From contig JBBELK010000557.1 of the NCBI GenBank assembly GCA_037783545.1, positions 1-64,000 on the forward strand: a DNA stretch of 64,000 bases. Reading direction: 5' to 3'. This document shows positions 23,901-35,900 of the stretch, in pieces. Every line of letters starts with the position of its first letter. Within the stretch, counting starts at the first letter, position 1. This DNA is from Henricia sp. BOLD:AAB3569 (taxonomy: Eukaryota > Echinodermata > Asteroidea > Spinulosida > Echinasteridae). The notes beneath the pieces are model-generated. The model made no database searches and was not told the DNA's origin. It saw nothing but the letters and a program-made list of their open reading frames with translations. The position numbers and the translations under genes were made by a program.

Positions 23901-26900
23901 GAATTTACACCTCATTTTGGAATGACTTGGCTGTACTTTCAGTGTTTTAGAGGGGAAAATTCATTATTTTTTGTCCGGGCGGCCGAGTTTTTTTGTCCGG
24001 GCGGCACATTTGTGTCCAGGCGCTAATGGTACTTGTAATAATTTTGTCCAGACGCGCCGCCCAGACAAAAGTACCTTCGACATTTTCCCACCCCCTCCCC
24101 CCAAACCCCCAAAGTGACGCAGGTCAAATTTGTGACTTTTAATGTGATTTCCTTGATAACAGGTTTGGAGACAAAAAGCAGACATGTCAGGGTGGCCATG
24201 TTTGATGGAGAGAAGGTGAGCCAACTGTTAGCCCTGTACATTAAGCCCCATGCGCAGGGGCGGGGCGTGGAGGCGGAGCATGTGGGCGGGGCATGGGGCG
24301 GGACACGGAAGAGGGGCATGGGGGTTGGGCATAGGCAGCGGGGTGCGGGGTGGAGCTCAAAAAGGTCAATATCCCAGTGCGCAAGCCGCGGTCGGGCCGT
24401 CAGCGGCCCGCTAGCGGCACCGCTAGCGGGCCGCTGGTGGCAGCCACCCGCGGACCGCGGACCGCTAGTGCTCCGTTGGCGATTGAGGAGCGGCAGTGGC
24501 ACTGGTGGTTTGCCACTGGATACCGCTAGTGGTTCGCTAGTAGCTCGGGAGCTGTAAAACGCTGTTCGCGTGCCACTTGCAAGCCACCGGCGAACCGCCG
24601 GTGGTTTTTGGTCGGTGTGCCGATGCCGACCGGCCGCTTCCCAGCCGACGGCAGCCGACGGCGGTCCGTCGGTGGCTTGCGTACTGGGATATATGCGCGT
24701 ACTTGCAACTACTGGCAACTACTGGCAACTGGAGTTGCCGCGAGTTGCTCATGTTCTACTTTCTGGCAACTAGTTGTACCCAGTTGTCGATGTACGTGTA
24801 CGCGTAGTTGCAACTAGTTGCTGTCAGTTGCACGCGTGTGTCGAAATACGTGCGCGCACATCAACAGCAACTGCAAGCAACAGTTGCTTCCAGTTGCAAG
24901 GTCAATGTACTCTAGGCTTTACCGAGTTTCCGTGTCGATGTACCTCCTCTGAAAACTGGATGTTTCCAGTTGCCACTAGTTGCGCAACTGATGGGGCAGA
25001 GCATGGGAGGGGCATGGGTCAGGGCATGGGGCAGGGCGTGGAGCCGGGGCATGGGGCCGGGGCATGGGGGCGGGGCATGAGAACTTACTTGGGTCATAAC
25101 AGGAGTGGACACAAGGAGAAGACATGTCAGGGGGCTGTGTTTAATGCAGAAAAGATGAGCCAACTGTTAGCCCTGTACCACCGTGCCTCATAGGAGGGTT
25201 GTAGGTGAGTCCATCACAAGTCATCACAAGCCTTCACAAGTCCACCACAAATCCCTGGGTCTTAATTCAAGTCACAGGCAATTCAAATGAACTTTAACAA
25301 AAGCATTATTTTGTGCGTGTTCATCCTTTGCTTCTTGTTAATGGACTTGTGACGGACTTGTGCGGGACTTGTCACAAACTTGTGATTTTATCGACTCTGG
25401 ACTTGTGATAGACTTGTGATGGACTCGACTACAATCCTGCCTTATAGCTCGGCTGGTAGAGCATCAGCCTAGTTTGCTAGAGGTCTTGGGTTCTAATCCC
25501 AACAAGGACCATAAATTTGTCTGTCATATGTCATGTTTGGTTCAACTTGTGTGCTGTGTTTTTGCTACAGGTATTGAGTAACATCCACACAGTCCAGGCA
25601 ACGTACGTTGAGACAGATCCTAGAACATGGAGATTCTCACCAAAGGTACACTATAAACCTTGCCTTAATTCTTACCCAGCCTTGTGCATGCGCATACAAA
25701 ACGCCTGCGATGCATGTAATGCGTGCGATCGCACAAAAACGAATCAACGCGCACGCACAGCACTTTGAAAGAAAGGTCATGCAGGATAGTTCACTGCAAA
25801 ATGGCAACGTTTACTGTCAAAGACTTTAGGGGAGTTTTACTGGGGCCAAAAACCTCCAGGTTCCCAGGTGGTACCATTTAAGACTGACAAAACACCCTTT
25901 TATTTTGTAAATAATGAATAAGTCTTGGTAATGTGGGTGGAATAGAGCGGGAGTACTCAACATGTACACTGTAAACAATTCTTAATTGAACATTTTGTTT
26001 ATTCTCTTTCAGATGGCAGGCCTTCTCCCTAGTGCCTTGGATGGGGATTGTTTCCTACGAACAAACCACACAGAGCAAAATATTGGTAAGTGACTTAAAG
26101 GCCCAGTGTATCATTTGCAATGACCCCAAAAAGTAATCGACGAGTTTACAGGGGAAAAGTTCTGAAAGTAAAGATTGAAGTAATAGCAACTATCCAATGA
26201 AAGGTTTTCGCTCAAAATGATATACATGTGTAATTTTACCAGAAAATAATCCGTAAAGATGAAATTATTTTCACGATTTACTTATTTTTGGTTCGCATCT
26301 ACGCGGTCCAAAATGCATGGGCGCTGTGTACTCCGTGTGCGTGTTCCAACGCGATGCATTTTTATGGATCGCGCGCACACGCAGTATGTGCGCCACAGAG
26401 TGCATGACGCAAGCCACATAGTACCCGATCAACTGAGAACGAATATTTGAAACACCCCGCCAAGACCAGGAAAATGCATATGGTGCGTTAACAAAAGGGA
26501 AAAGTGTGTTGAGGTATAGGGGCGTTAGTGGGGAGTACCTTTGCCACATATTGTGCTGGGTATAAAGATTTCTGCCTGGTATAATGCAGAAGGTCGTGGC
26601 CGGGTTCAAGTCCCACCCAAGCATGCTATGACGTTTTTCTAATAGTGTCTCAGGGAAGCGTGCACCCTAATTGATTGTCATTCTCCCCGACACAAGCCGA
26701 ATTACAATACTGATAGTTATCCCACAAGCTGAGTAGAATGGAGCGCGTGTGGTCTAGTGGGTATGAAGCGGGACTCCCAATCAGAGGTTGGGGGTTCGAG
26801 CCCCACTTCGACCAACGTGTCTGTGTCCCTGGGCAAGGCACTTAATCCCAGTTGCCTCGTCAACCCAAGCGATATATGGGAAGCTGTTAAGGGAATGCCA

Positions 26901-29900
26901 CAATCTAACTGCTGATAGGGTTGTGCGCCTGACCAGCAGCCACCTAGTTGAAGCGAAATGGTTCTGGTGATTCCCTGATGGCAGCGGTAATAATGGTAAC
27001 AGCGCCTTGAGCACCCTGCCGGGTGGATATGTGCGCTATACAAATCTAATCATTATTATTATTATTACTGCATGCTGATCATATGAGATGCAGATGCATT
27101 ACATTATGCCGTATTCCATGAGCATGAGTGGAATAATAAATTTAAAATCTTTGTGCAAACTTGACACACACACATGGTTGGGAAGTATATGCAGAGAATC
27201 GCTATAATGATTCACATCAAATGTGACACCATTCAAACCATTAAAATTGAACCATTTTGAAAAATGAAGAGATATTAAAGAAATTGGTGTAAACATTTTA
27301 TTTTTTCCCCCACCAAATAGAAAATTATTACATATGGGTCTCTTGTACTGTCATTTTGTATTGTCTCTTGTAGCGTCACTTTATTTCTGGGGCAAGTTAA
27401 ATACAAAGATTTAATTGTGTTTGTTTTTGCTTTGTTTTGTTTTTTAGGACTACTCTTTGAAATGTGCATGTCCTACGTACGAACGGTAAAAATATTGATA
27501 TTTAAGTTTAGTTTGTCACATGTCACTTTGGGAAACTGAGAGTCTGCATTTTTAAAGAAAGAAAATCTGGAAAAAATAATCTTAAGAGGAGTTTACACTA
27601 TCGCGGAAAAATCACACTGCCACGCTGCGCTCACCGCGTTGCATGAGGTCCCAAGCGTCGATCTCTCCAAAATAGAAAATTTAACTTTGGTAACTTGGGG
27701 CTTCTCTGATACCTCATTTGCTGCGCATTGGAGAGGTCAGCGCATGGCAGTCAAAGTTGAACAGATTTTAACTTTGACCAAGCTCAAAACGTTCTATCTG
27801 CGCAAAGCCATTTTTCCGCGATAGTGTGAACACCCCTTTACTCTATTCACACTTGTGGGAGAATATTGGGTATATGACGGCGAGATTGCACCTGCTAATT
27901 TAGGACTTCATGAAGAACCAATAACAATCACAATTTGAGCTGATTAGCTGACTTCCTAATTTTGGTTCTTCAGACCCACTGAAACTTGATAAACCTTTGT
28001 TGATCTTGTTTGTCTGTAGAAAACTGACGAGAGTGGTGAGCTGAGCTGTGGCTGGGTGCACCTGCCGCTCTTTGATGAGACAACGGGTACTCCGGTGGGA
28101 AATAAGTATGAATAGAAAAGACAAAAATATACACATTCAGAAATGTGGAAATACTACTTTGTACCAGGACCAAGTGGACAGTTGAAACCACTTCCTTCTT
28201 TGTCCATATGCAAATCAGATGCCACAAAGACGTTTTTGAACCACAAATTTGCTGGAAATTAAGTTCGGACTAGCATTGGACATATGACGTTGGATTTACG
28301 TCAGATTATTATTATTATTATTATTTCTTTCTGGTATTCATGCCAAGTATTCCCCATGACGAATTAGAAATGGCCAGAGACACCGGGGAATCCTCTTGCT
28401 CTTCACACAAGAATGCTATGGGATCTTTAGAGTGCGTTAACGTTACCTAACACACTGGACCAACGGCTTTACATCCCTTCCGAAGGATGGAGCAATTGTG
28501 GTTGAGTGCCTTGCTCAAGGGCACAGATTCCGCAGCCGGAGGAAGATTCGAACCCGCAACACCAAGTTTTCACCTATGATTGCGAGTCAATGACCCAAAC
28601 CACTCGGCCACGGTACCCCACTCAGATTGTTGTTTTACTTTTGCATAAAGTGTGAACCATGCCTTTAACACTAACCTTTTTATGATTAAAGTGAGTTTTA
28701 ATTTTTCCTCCTTGTGTAGGATCTATAACGTGCCAATTAAAGGCGGGACTCCGTATGAACAAGATGTTGAAGTAGATCCCTCTATCAGCAGAAATGGTAA
28801 GGCAGTGACTTCATTAGTGGGCAATTCAACAAATTGGATGTACATGTACAATTCAAAGACTTCAAGTGCTTGCATCATAAACTCCTCAAAACGTTTAAGG
28901 GGGAATTTTTTTGCCAAGTGTATGTTTCCCATCTCGCAGCAACTGTTGCCAGTAGTGTCAAGTACGCGTACATCGACCTTTTTAAGCAACTGATCAGTTG
29001 CTCCCAGTTGCTCCCAGTTGCCGGAAACACCAATTGCCACTAGTTGCTTCCAGTTGCAATGTAGATCCCTCTATCAGCAGAAATGGTAAGGCAATGGCTT
29101 CATTAGTGGGCAGTTCAACAATTTGGATGTACATACGTGTACATTTCAAAGACTTCAAGTGCTTGCATCATAAACTCAAAACGATTAAGGGGGAATTATT
29201 TTGCCAAGTGTATGTTTCCGATCTTGATGGGATCCAGTGGCCAGGCCCGTAACCAGCGAGTTTTGCGGGGGGGATCGAATAGTGCCATCAGGCACTATAG
29301 TTTTAAGACAGTAAAATGCCGGCTATACATAACATTGCATACATAACGAAGAATGCATGGATAAGTAAATTTATTCTCAATATCCAACTGGCTATATTGT
29401 GCGACGAAAAATTGAATTATTCAAATTATTGAATTTTTATTTTGTAGAGCGGAACTCCCTGTTCTGCGGGGGGGGGGATCGTCGGATCCACCAGATGGTT
29501 ACGGGCCTGGTGGCCAGCCCATATTTTTATCCTCATCCTCCATGAGGTTCATTGATACACAAGCAGTATGGGGGCGGACACTGATGTACGGTACCCTCCT
29601 CCCACTGCAACAACAAAAGATCGTACGATTGATTCAAGGATTTCATCACAATGTCTCCTCCCACTGCAACAACAAAAGATCGTACGATTGATTCAAGGAT
29701 TTCATCACAATGTCTCAGTGCAGTAATTCAGGGCACCTTGACGAATAAAGCACAGGTCGGTGCCACAGTTTGTGTATTTAATTAGCTTTACCTAATTTTA
29801 TTTTTTTAAAACTTGAACCAGCCTCTACCAGCAAGTTCCGAACCATGATGACGGCCAACAAAACCCCAAGATTGATTGTCAAACTAATCACCCCAACCAA

Positions 29901-32900
29901 GGAACAAAAAGATGATTTAAAGTGAGTCAATATTCTACTGTTAAGTAAACTTTCATATACCACTCATATAGACAATCATTACAATATAGTATATTTTTAA
30001 GCCATTTAACTCATACTAAACAGTATCACCTAAAAATACTGACGACTTTTCGTAGAATAACTGGTGGATTTTGAGTTTTAAAAAGTGACCAACGTCAAAA
30101 GTGATTTTCTCAAAACAACTGCGATATTATGGGCTAGAACCAACAACTAGATAGAACCAACAAGCATAAATTGCCTATATTCTTACCCTTGTCACAGCAA
30201 AGCATGTATGTTACATTTGGTGGTTCTATTTATGAACGCTACCTTGCCCATCTGACTGAACTAAACATTACTTAAATGTTTGTCATGTGTTTATTTGCAG
30301 TACTTTACCAGATGATGTTGTGAGCAGTGCATGTTACATAGCAGCGTTATCTTGCTACCGCAAGTTGCTAGCTGAAGCACTCCTGATAGAGAGAAGTGAA
30401 CCTCGTAGCACAGGTGGGATCTTACAAACAGACAGCCTGGGCTGCTTTCGAGCGCTCGTCCCTGGTGCACCTTGGCGTTGGGAACGTTACGTCACACACA
30501 TGCGTACACACAATCGCGCTCGAAAGCGTTATCGGGATCCCTGGTGCACTACGGTCATTAAAAATTACATCCCCGCTAATAAAAGCTTAGTTTTCCACAA
30601 AATTAATCACAGGTATCCAATGAAAATAAATCATGAAAATATTTACAACATTTGCATTCGATGTGGAAGCTTGAACATTCAAAATATCAACCCAAATTTC
30701 CAGAATCATTCTACGACGCGCCAGTCATTTTTGCCGATTCATGCATGAGTACGCACATCTGCGCATGTCTCCCAGTTGTCCCGACGACTCGGAGGTCGGG
30801 AGCAGTTGGTGCCACCATCTGGTGCACCAACACACTTTCGGGCGAGCACCATGGAGCACCAGGGATCCCTGGTGCCGCGCTCGAAAGCAGCCCAGGTCAT
30901 GTGATCTGGTCATGTGATCTGGTCACGTGATCAGCAGTGCATGTTACATGTACATAGCAGCGTTATCATTCTACCGCAAGGTGCTAGCTGAAGCACTCCT
31001 GATAGAGAGAAGTGAACCTTGTAGCACAGGTGGGATCTTACAAACAGACACCCTGGTCATGTGATCTGGTCATGTGATCAGCAGTGCATGTACATAGCAG
31101 CGTTATCATGCTACTGCAAGGTGCTAACTGAAGCACTCCTGATAGAGAGAAGTGAACCCCGTAGCACAGGTTGGATCTTACAAACAGACACCCTGGTCAT
31201 GTGATCTGGTCATGTGATCAGCAGTGCATGTTACATAGCAGCGTTATGCTACCGCAAGGTGCTAGCTGAAGCACTCCTGATAGAGAGAAGTGAACCTTGT
31301 AGCACAGGTGGGATCTTACAAACAGACACCCTGGTCATGTGATCTGGTCATGTGATCAGCAGTGCATGTTACACAGCAGCGTTATCATGCTACCGCAAGG
31401 TGCTAGCTGAAGCACTCCTGATAGAGAGAAGTGAACCTTGTAGCACAGGTGGGATCTTACAAACAGACACCCTGGTCATGTGATCTGGTCATGTGATCTG
31501 GTCACGTGATCAGCAGTGCATGTTACATAGCAGCGTTATCATGCTACCGCAAGGTGCTAGCTGAAGCACTCCTGATAGAGAGAAGTGAACCTTGTAGCAC
31601 AGGTGGGATCTTACAAACAGACACCCTGGTCATGTGATCTGGTCATGTGATCAGCAGTGCATGTTACACAGCAGCGTTATCATGCTACCGCAAGGTGCTA
31701 GCTGAAGCACTCCTGATAGAGAGAAGTGAACCTTGTAGCACAGGTGGGATCTTACAAACAGACACCCTGGTCATGTGATCTGGTCATGTGATCAGCAGTG
31801 CATGTTACATAGCAGCGTTATCATGCTACCGCAAGGTGCTAGCTGAAGCACTCCTGATAGAGAGAAGTGAACCTTGTAGCACAGGTGGGATCTTACAAAC
31901 AGACACCCTGGTCATGTGATCTGGTCATGTGATCTGGTCACGTGATCAGCAGTGCATGTTACATAGCAGCGTTATCATGCTACCGCAAGGTTCTTTTAGC
32001 CATCACGTGCTACACGAGTCTGCCCCGGTGGCAGCCACCACTACCCGAGCTCGCGGGCGGGTCTGTGGTGTAAAGCAAGGTGTAATGACGTCACCTAGTA
32101 ACCGCGAGTAGTAAAACATGGCGGACAGTTTGGAATCGCGACGTGAGTACGAAGAAAAACACTTATTTATGACACAAAATAGGAGGGAATTGGGCTGTAC
32201 ATACATTTGACTGAATCAGATGTCTGTGGGCATTGACAAAGTTTATTTCGGTACTTTAGGGCTACTATTTTTGCGTGGCGCCGGCTTCATTTTTCATCCC
32301 GAATCAAACGATAACGGCGTTTATAAATCCCCACCCGGCAACAACCTTTGACCACGTGTTCCCAGAATTCAAAGCGAGACCCTAGTTTGTGTCGTTCGTT
32401 TTGCATCTTCTGGGGGCTTCCCCCGGTGTAAACCCCGTGTTACACGAGGTAAGCATCTCGAACGCCCCCCATAGCAGCGTTATCATGCTACCGCAAGGTG
32501 CTCGCTGAAGCACTCCTGATAGAGAGAAGTGAACCTTGTAGCACAGGTTGGATCTTACAAACAGACACCCTGGTAATGTGATCTGGTCATGTGATCTGGT
32601 CACGTGATCAGCAGTGCATGTTACGTAGCAGCATTATCATGCTACCGCAAGTTGCTAGCTGATTCACTCCTGATAGAGAGAAGTGAACCTCGTAGCACAG
32701 GTGGGATCTTACAAACAGACACCCTGGTCATGTGATCTGGTCATGTGATCAGGTCATGTGATCAGCAATGCATGTTACATAGCAGCATTATGTAACCAGG
32801 GCCATTAAGGTGAAAGGAAAATAATGTACTGCTACCCAACCTGATTCCTCTAAATGAAGGTACAATGATTGCCTGCTCATCCTAATGATATGTAGGGTAC

Positions 32901-35900
32901 AATGATTGCCTGCTCATCCTAATGATATGTAGGGTACAATGATTGCCTGCTCATCCTAATGATATGTAGGGTACAATGATTGCCTGCTCATCCTAATGAT
33001 ATGTAAGGTACAATGATTGCCTGCTCATCCTAATGATTGTTTTTTGTTTCCTTTTGACAGATCTGATCCACAACCCAGTACTTGCTAATTTTCCAAAGGC
33101 CACACTCTACCTAGATATTATGGATGCATTAAGGGTAAGGCTAGCCAAGATTCACCTAAACATATGTGGTTTATAATATGTCGGCAGTGTTCTCCACAGG
33201 TTTTCTATTTTTCTAGGGCAGCACTTGCAAGATAACGAGCACAGCCTGTCATTGTGAGTGCCAATTCTAAAGCCTAGCGTACATCCACATTGCAACTGGA
33301 AGCAACTCAACTGATCATTTGCTGTTGATGTGTGCGTAGTGCGCTCATCGACAGCAACTGATCAGTTGCGCAACTAGCAGCAACTGGGAGCATCTAGCCA
33401 AGTCTACATTTCCAGAGCGTGCACATTTACACAGCAACTCGGTAAAGCCTAGAGTACATTGACCTTGCAACTGGAAGCCACTGTTGCTGTGCGCGCACAT
33501 GATCAGATGTACGCGAGCAACAGACAGCAACTAGTTGCAAGTACGGCTACATTGACACAACTGACCGCAACTGGGTACAACTAGTTGCCAGAAAGTAGAA
33601 CATGAGCAACTCGCGGCAACTGGGATTTTCCAGTTGACAGTAGTTGCAAGTGCGCGTACATCAACCTTTTTTAAGTAACTGATCAGTTGCTCCTAGTTGC
33701 TCCCAGTTGCCGGAAACACAAATTGCCACTAGTTGCTTCCAGTTGCAATGTCGATGTACGCTAGGCTTAAAGGCGCGAAACCCACAACGGAGGTCTGGGA
33801 GGCATCACCCAGAAAATGTTGAATTTAAAAGGCTCTGAGGGGCATTTTTCTAGCACCTTGGAATAATTTTACCCTGATAGAAGTCATATCAACGATACCA
33901 ATTTTTTTATCGGAGTTGAAACATTTTTTTGGGGTTGATTTTTCGTTGTGATTCCCACCACATCTTAATTTGTCTTGTTTAATTTGAGATACATTGTTAC
34001 ATGCATTTGTGGTTGGTGGGATGTGAATTTTGGTAGGGATCCTCAATAACTGACCCTACTTGTGTGTCTTTCTTTTTGTCTATATTTCATACTACCAAAA
34101 TATCAAAGCTGATGTGTAATGTTTGCCTATTTTATTTTAACAGAGCTGCTGGTCACACAAGAAACGTTCAATGAAGAAATCTGACAAGGTGAGATCTCCA
34201 ATGATGTCAATCAATCAGCCTCTTTGACACTTGCCAAAGTTCACTGGTATACACACATGTATTATAAAATGGTGGATTTTTGTACTTTGCACATGTCTAC
34301 AGGGTACTCCTGGCACTGTTGACATTATTATCGCTGCCATCAGGGAATCGCCAGAACCATTTCGCTTCAACTAGGTGGCTACCTGGCCAAGGCACACAAC
34401 CCTATCATCACTTAGATTGTAGCATTCCCCCTACAGGGTACTCCTGGCACTGTTGTCATAATTACCATTTCACTTCAACTAAGTGGCAACCTGGCCAAGG
34501 CATACAACCCTATCAACACTTAGATTGTAGCATTCCTCCTAACAGCTCCCTCAATATTGCTTAGGTTAACGAGGCAATTAAAATTGTCTTGCCTGTGGAT
34601 ACAAACAACCTCTCGATGATAAGCATGGATGTGTATACCAACATATGCTCTCTGCACATTGTAAAATTGATGTATATATTGTGCAGTACATGTATGTCAT
34701 TTGTTCATACAGAGAGATGCCGAGCAGGTACTGAAGTTATTCAAGGATGTGTGTATGGAGAGCATCTACCCACTGCTGTATAGTTTGTACAGATGATGTT
34801 TATGTAATTTGTTAATACAGAGACACGCTGATCAAGTACTGAAGTTATTCAAGGATGTGTTTATGGAGAGCATCTACCCACTGCTGTATAGTTTGTACAG
34901 ATGATGTTTATGTAATTTGTTAATACAGAGACACGCTGATCAAGTACTGAAGTTATTCAAGGATGCGTGTATGGAGAGCATCTACCCACTGTTGTATAGT
35001 TTGTACAGATGATGTTTATGTAATATGTTAATACAGAGACACGCTGATCAAGTACTGAAGTTATTCAAGGATGCTGATCAAGTACTGAAGTTATTCAAGG
35101 ATGCGTGTATGGAGAGCATCTACCCACTGTTGTATAGTTTGTACAGATGATGTTTATGTAATATGTTAATACAGAGACACGCTGATCAAGTACTGAAGTT
35201 ATTCAAGGATGCGTGTATGGAGAGCATCTACCCACTGCTGTATAGTTTGTACAGATAATGTTGATGTAATTTGTTAATACAGAGACACGCTGATCAAGTA
35301 CTGAAGTTATTCAAGGATGCGTGTATGGAGAGCATCTACCCACTGCTGTATAGTTTGTACAGATGATGTTTATGTAATTTGTTAATACAGAGACACGCTG
35401 ATCAAGTACTGAAGTTATTCAAGGATGCGTGTATGGAGAGCATCTACCCACTGCTGTATAGTTTGTACAGATGATGTTTATGTAATTTGTTAATACAGAG
35501 ACACGCTGATCAAGTACTGAAGTTATTCAAGGATGCGTGTATGGAGAGCATCTACCCACTGCTGTATAGTTTAATTGTACAGACGATGTTTATGTAATTT
35601 GTTAATACAGAGACACGCTGATCAAATACTGAAGTTATTTAAGGATGCGTGTATGGAGAGCATCTATCCACTGCTGCATAGTTTAATTGTACAGACGATG
35701 TTTATGTAATTTGTTAATACAGAGACACGCTGATCAAATACTGAAGTTATTTAAGGACGCGTGTATGGAGAGCATCTATCCACTGCTGTATAGTTTAATT
35801 GTACAGATGATGTTTATGTAATTTGTTAATACAGAGACACGCTGATCAAGTACTGAAGTTATTCAAGGATGCGTGTATGGAGAGCATCTACCCACTGCTG

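Larger units (their letters stand above)
30414..32795 (+). repeat. Tandem array copying the exon 20 3' end and donor
   Basis: cctgatagagagaagtgaac recurs near 31000, 31140, 31278, 31419, 31573, 31714, 31855, 32517 and 32671. Spacing is 138-141 bases, or 154 where an extra tctggtcacgtga is present. Each copy ends AGCACAG|GTGGGATC, keeping the donor, followed by ggtcatgtgatctggtcatgtgatca. No good acceptor precedes the copied exon part. Two insertions interrupt it: a MITE (30436-30896) and a promoter-like segment (31991-32469). Confidence 0.93.

Noticed and set aside
24023-24718. 231-residue ORF on the minus strand
   Set aside because: It crosses exon 13 antisense, a G-rich tract and a GC-rich palindromic MITE; no domain is present.
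30287-30748. 153-residue ORF
   Set aside because: Only its first part is NPHP1 exon 20; the rest reads through the donor into a MITE.
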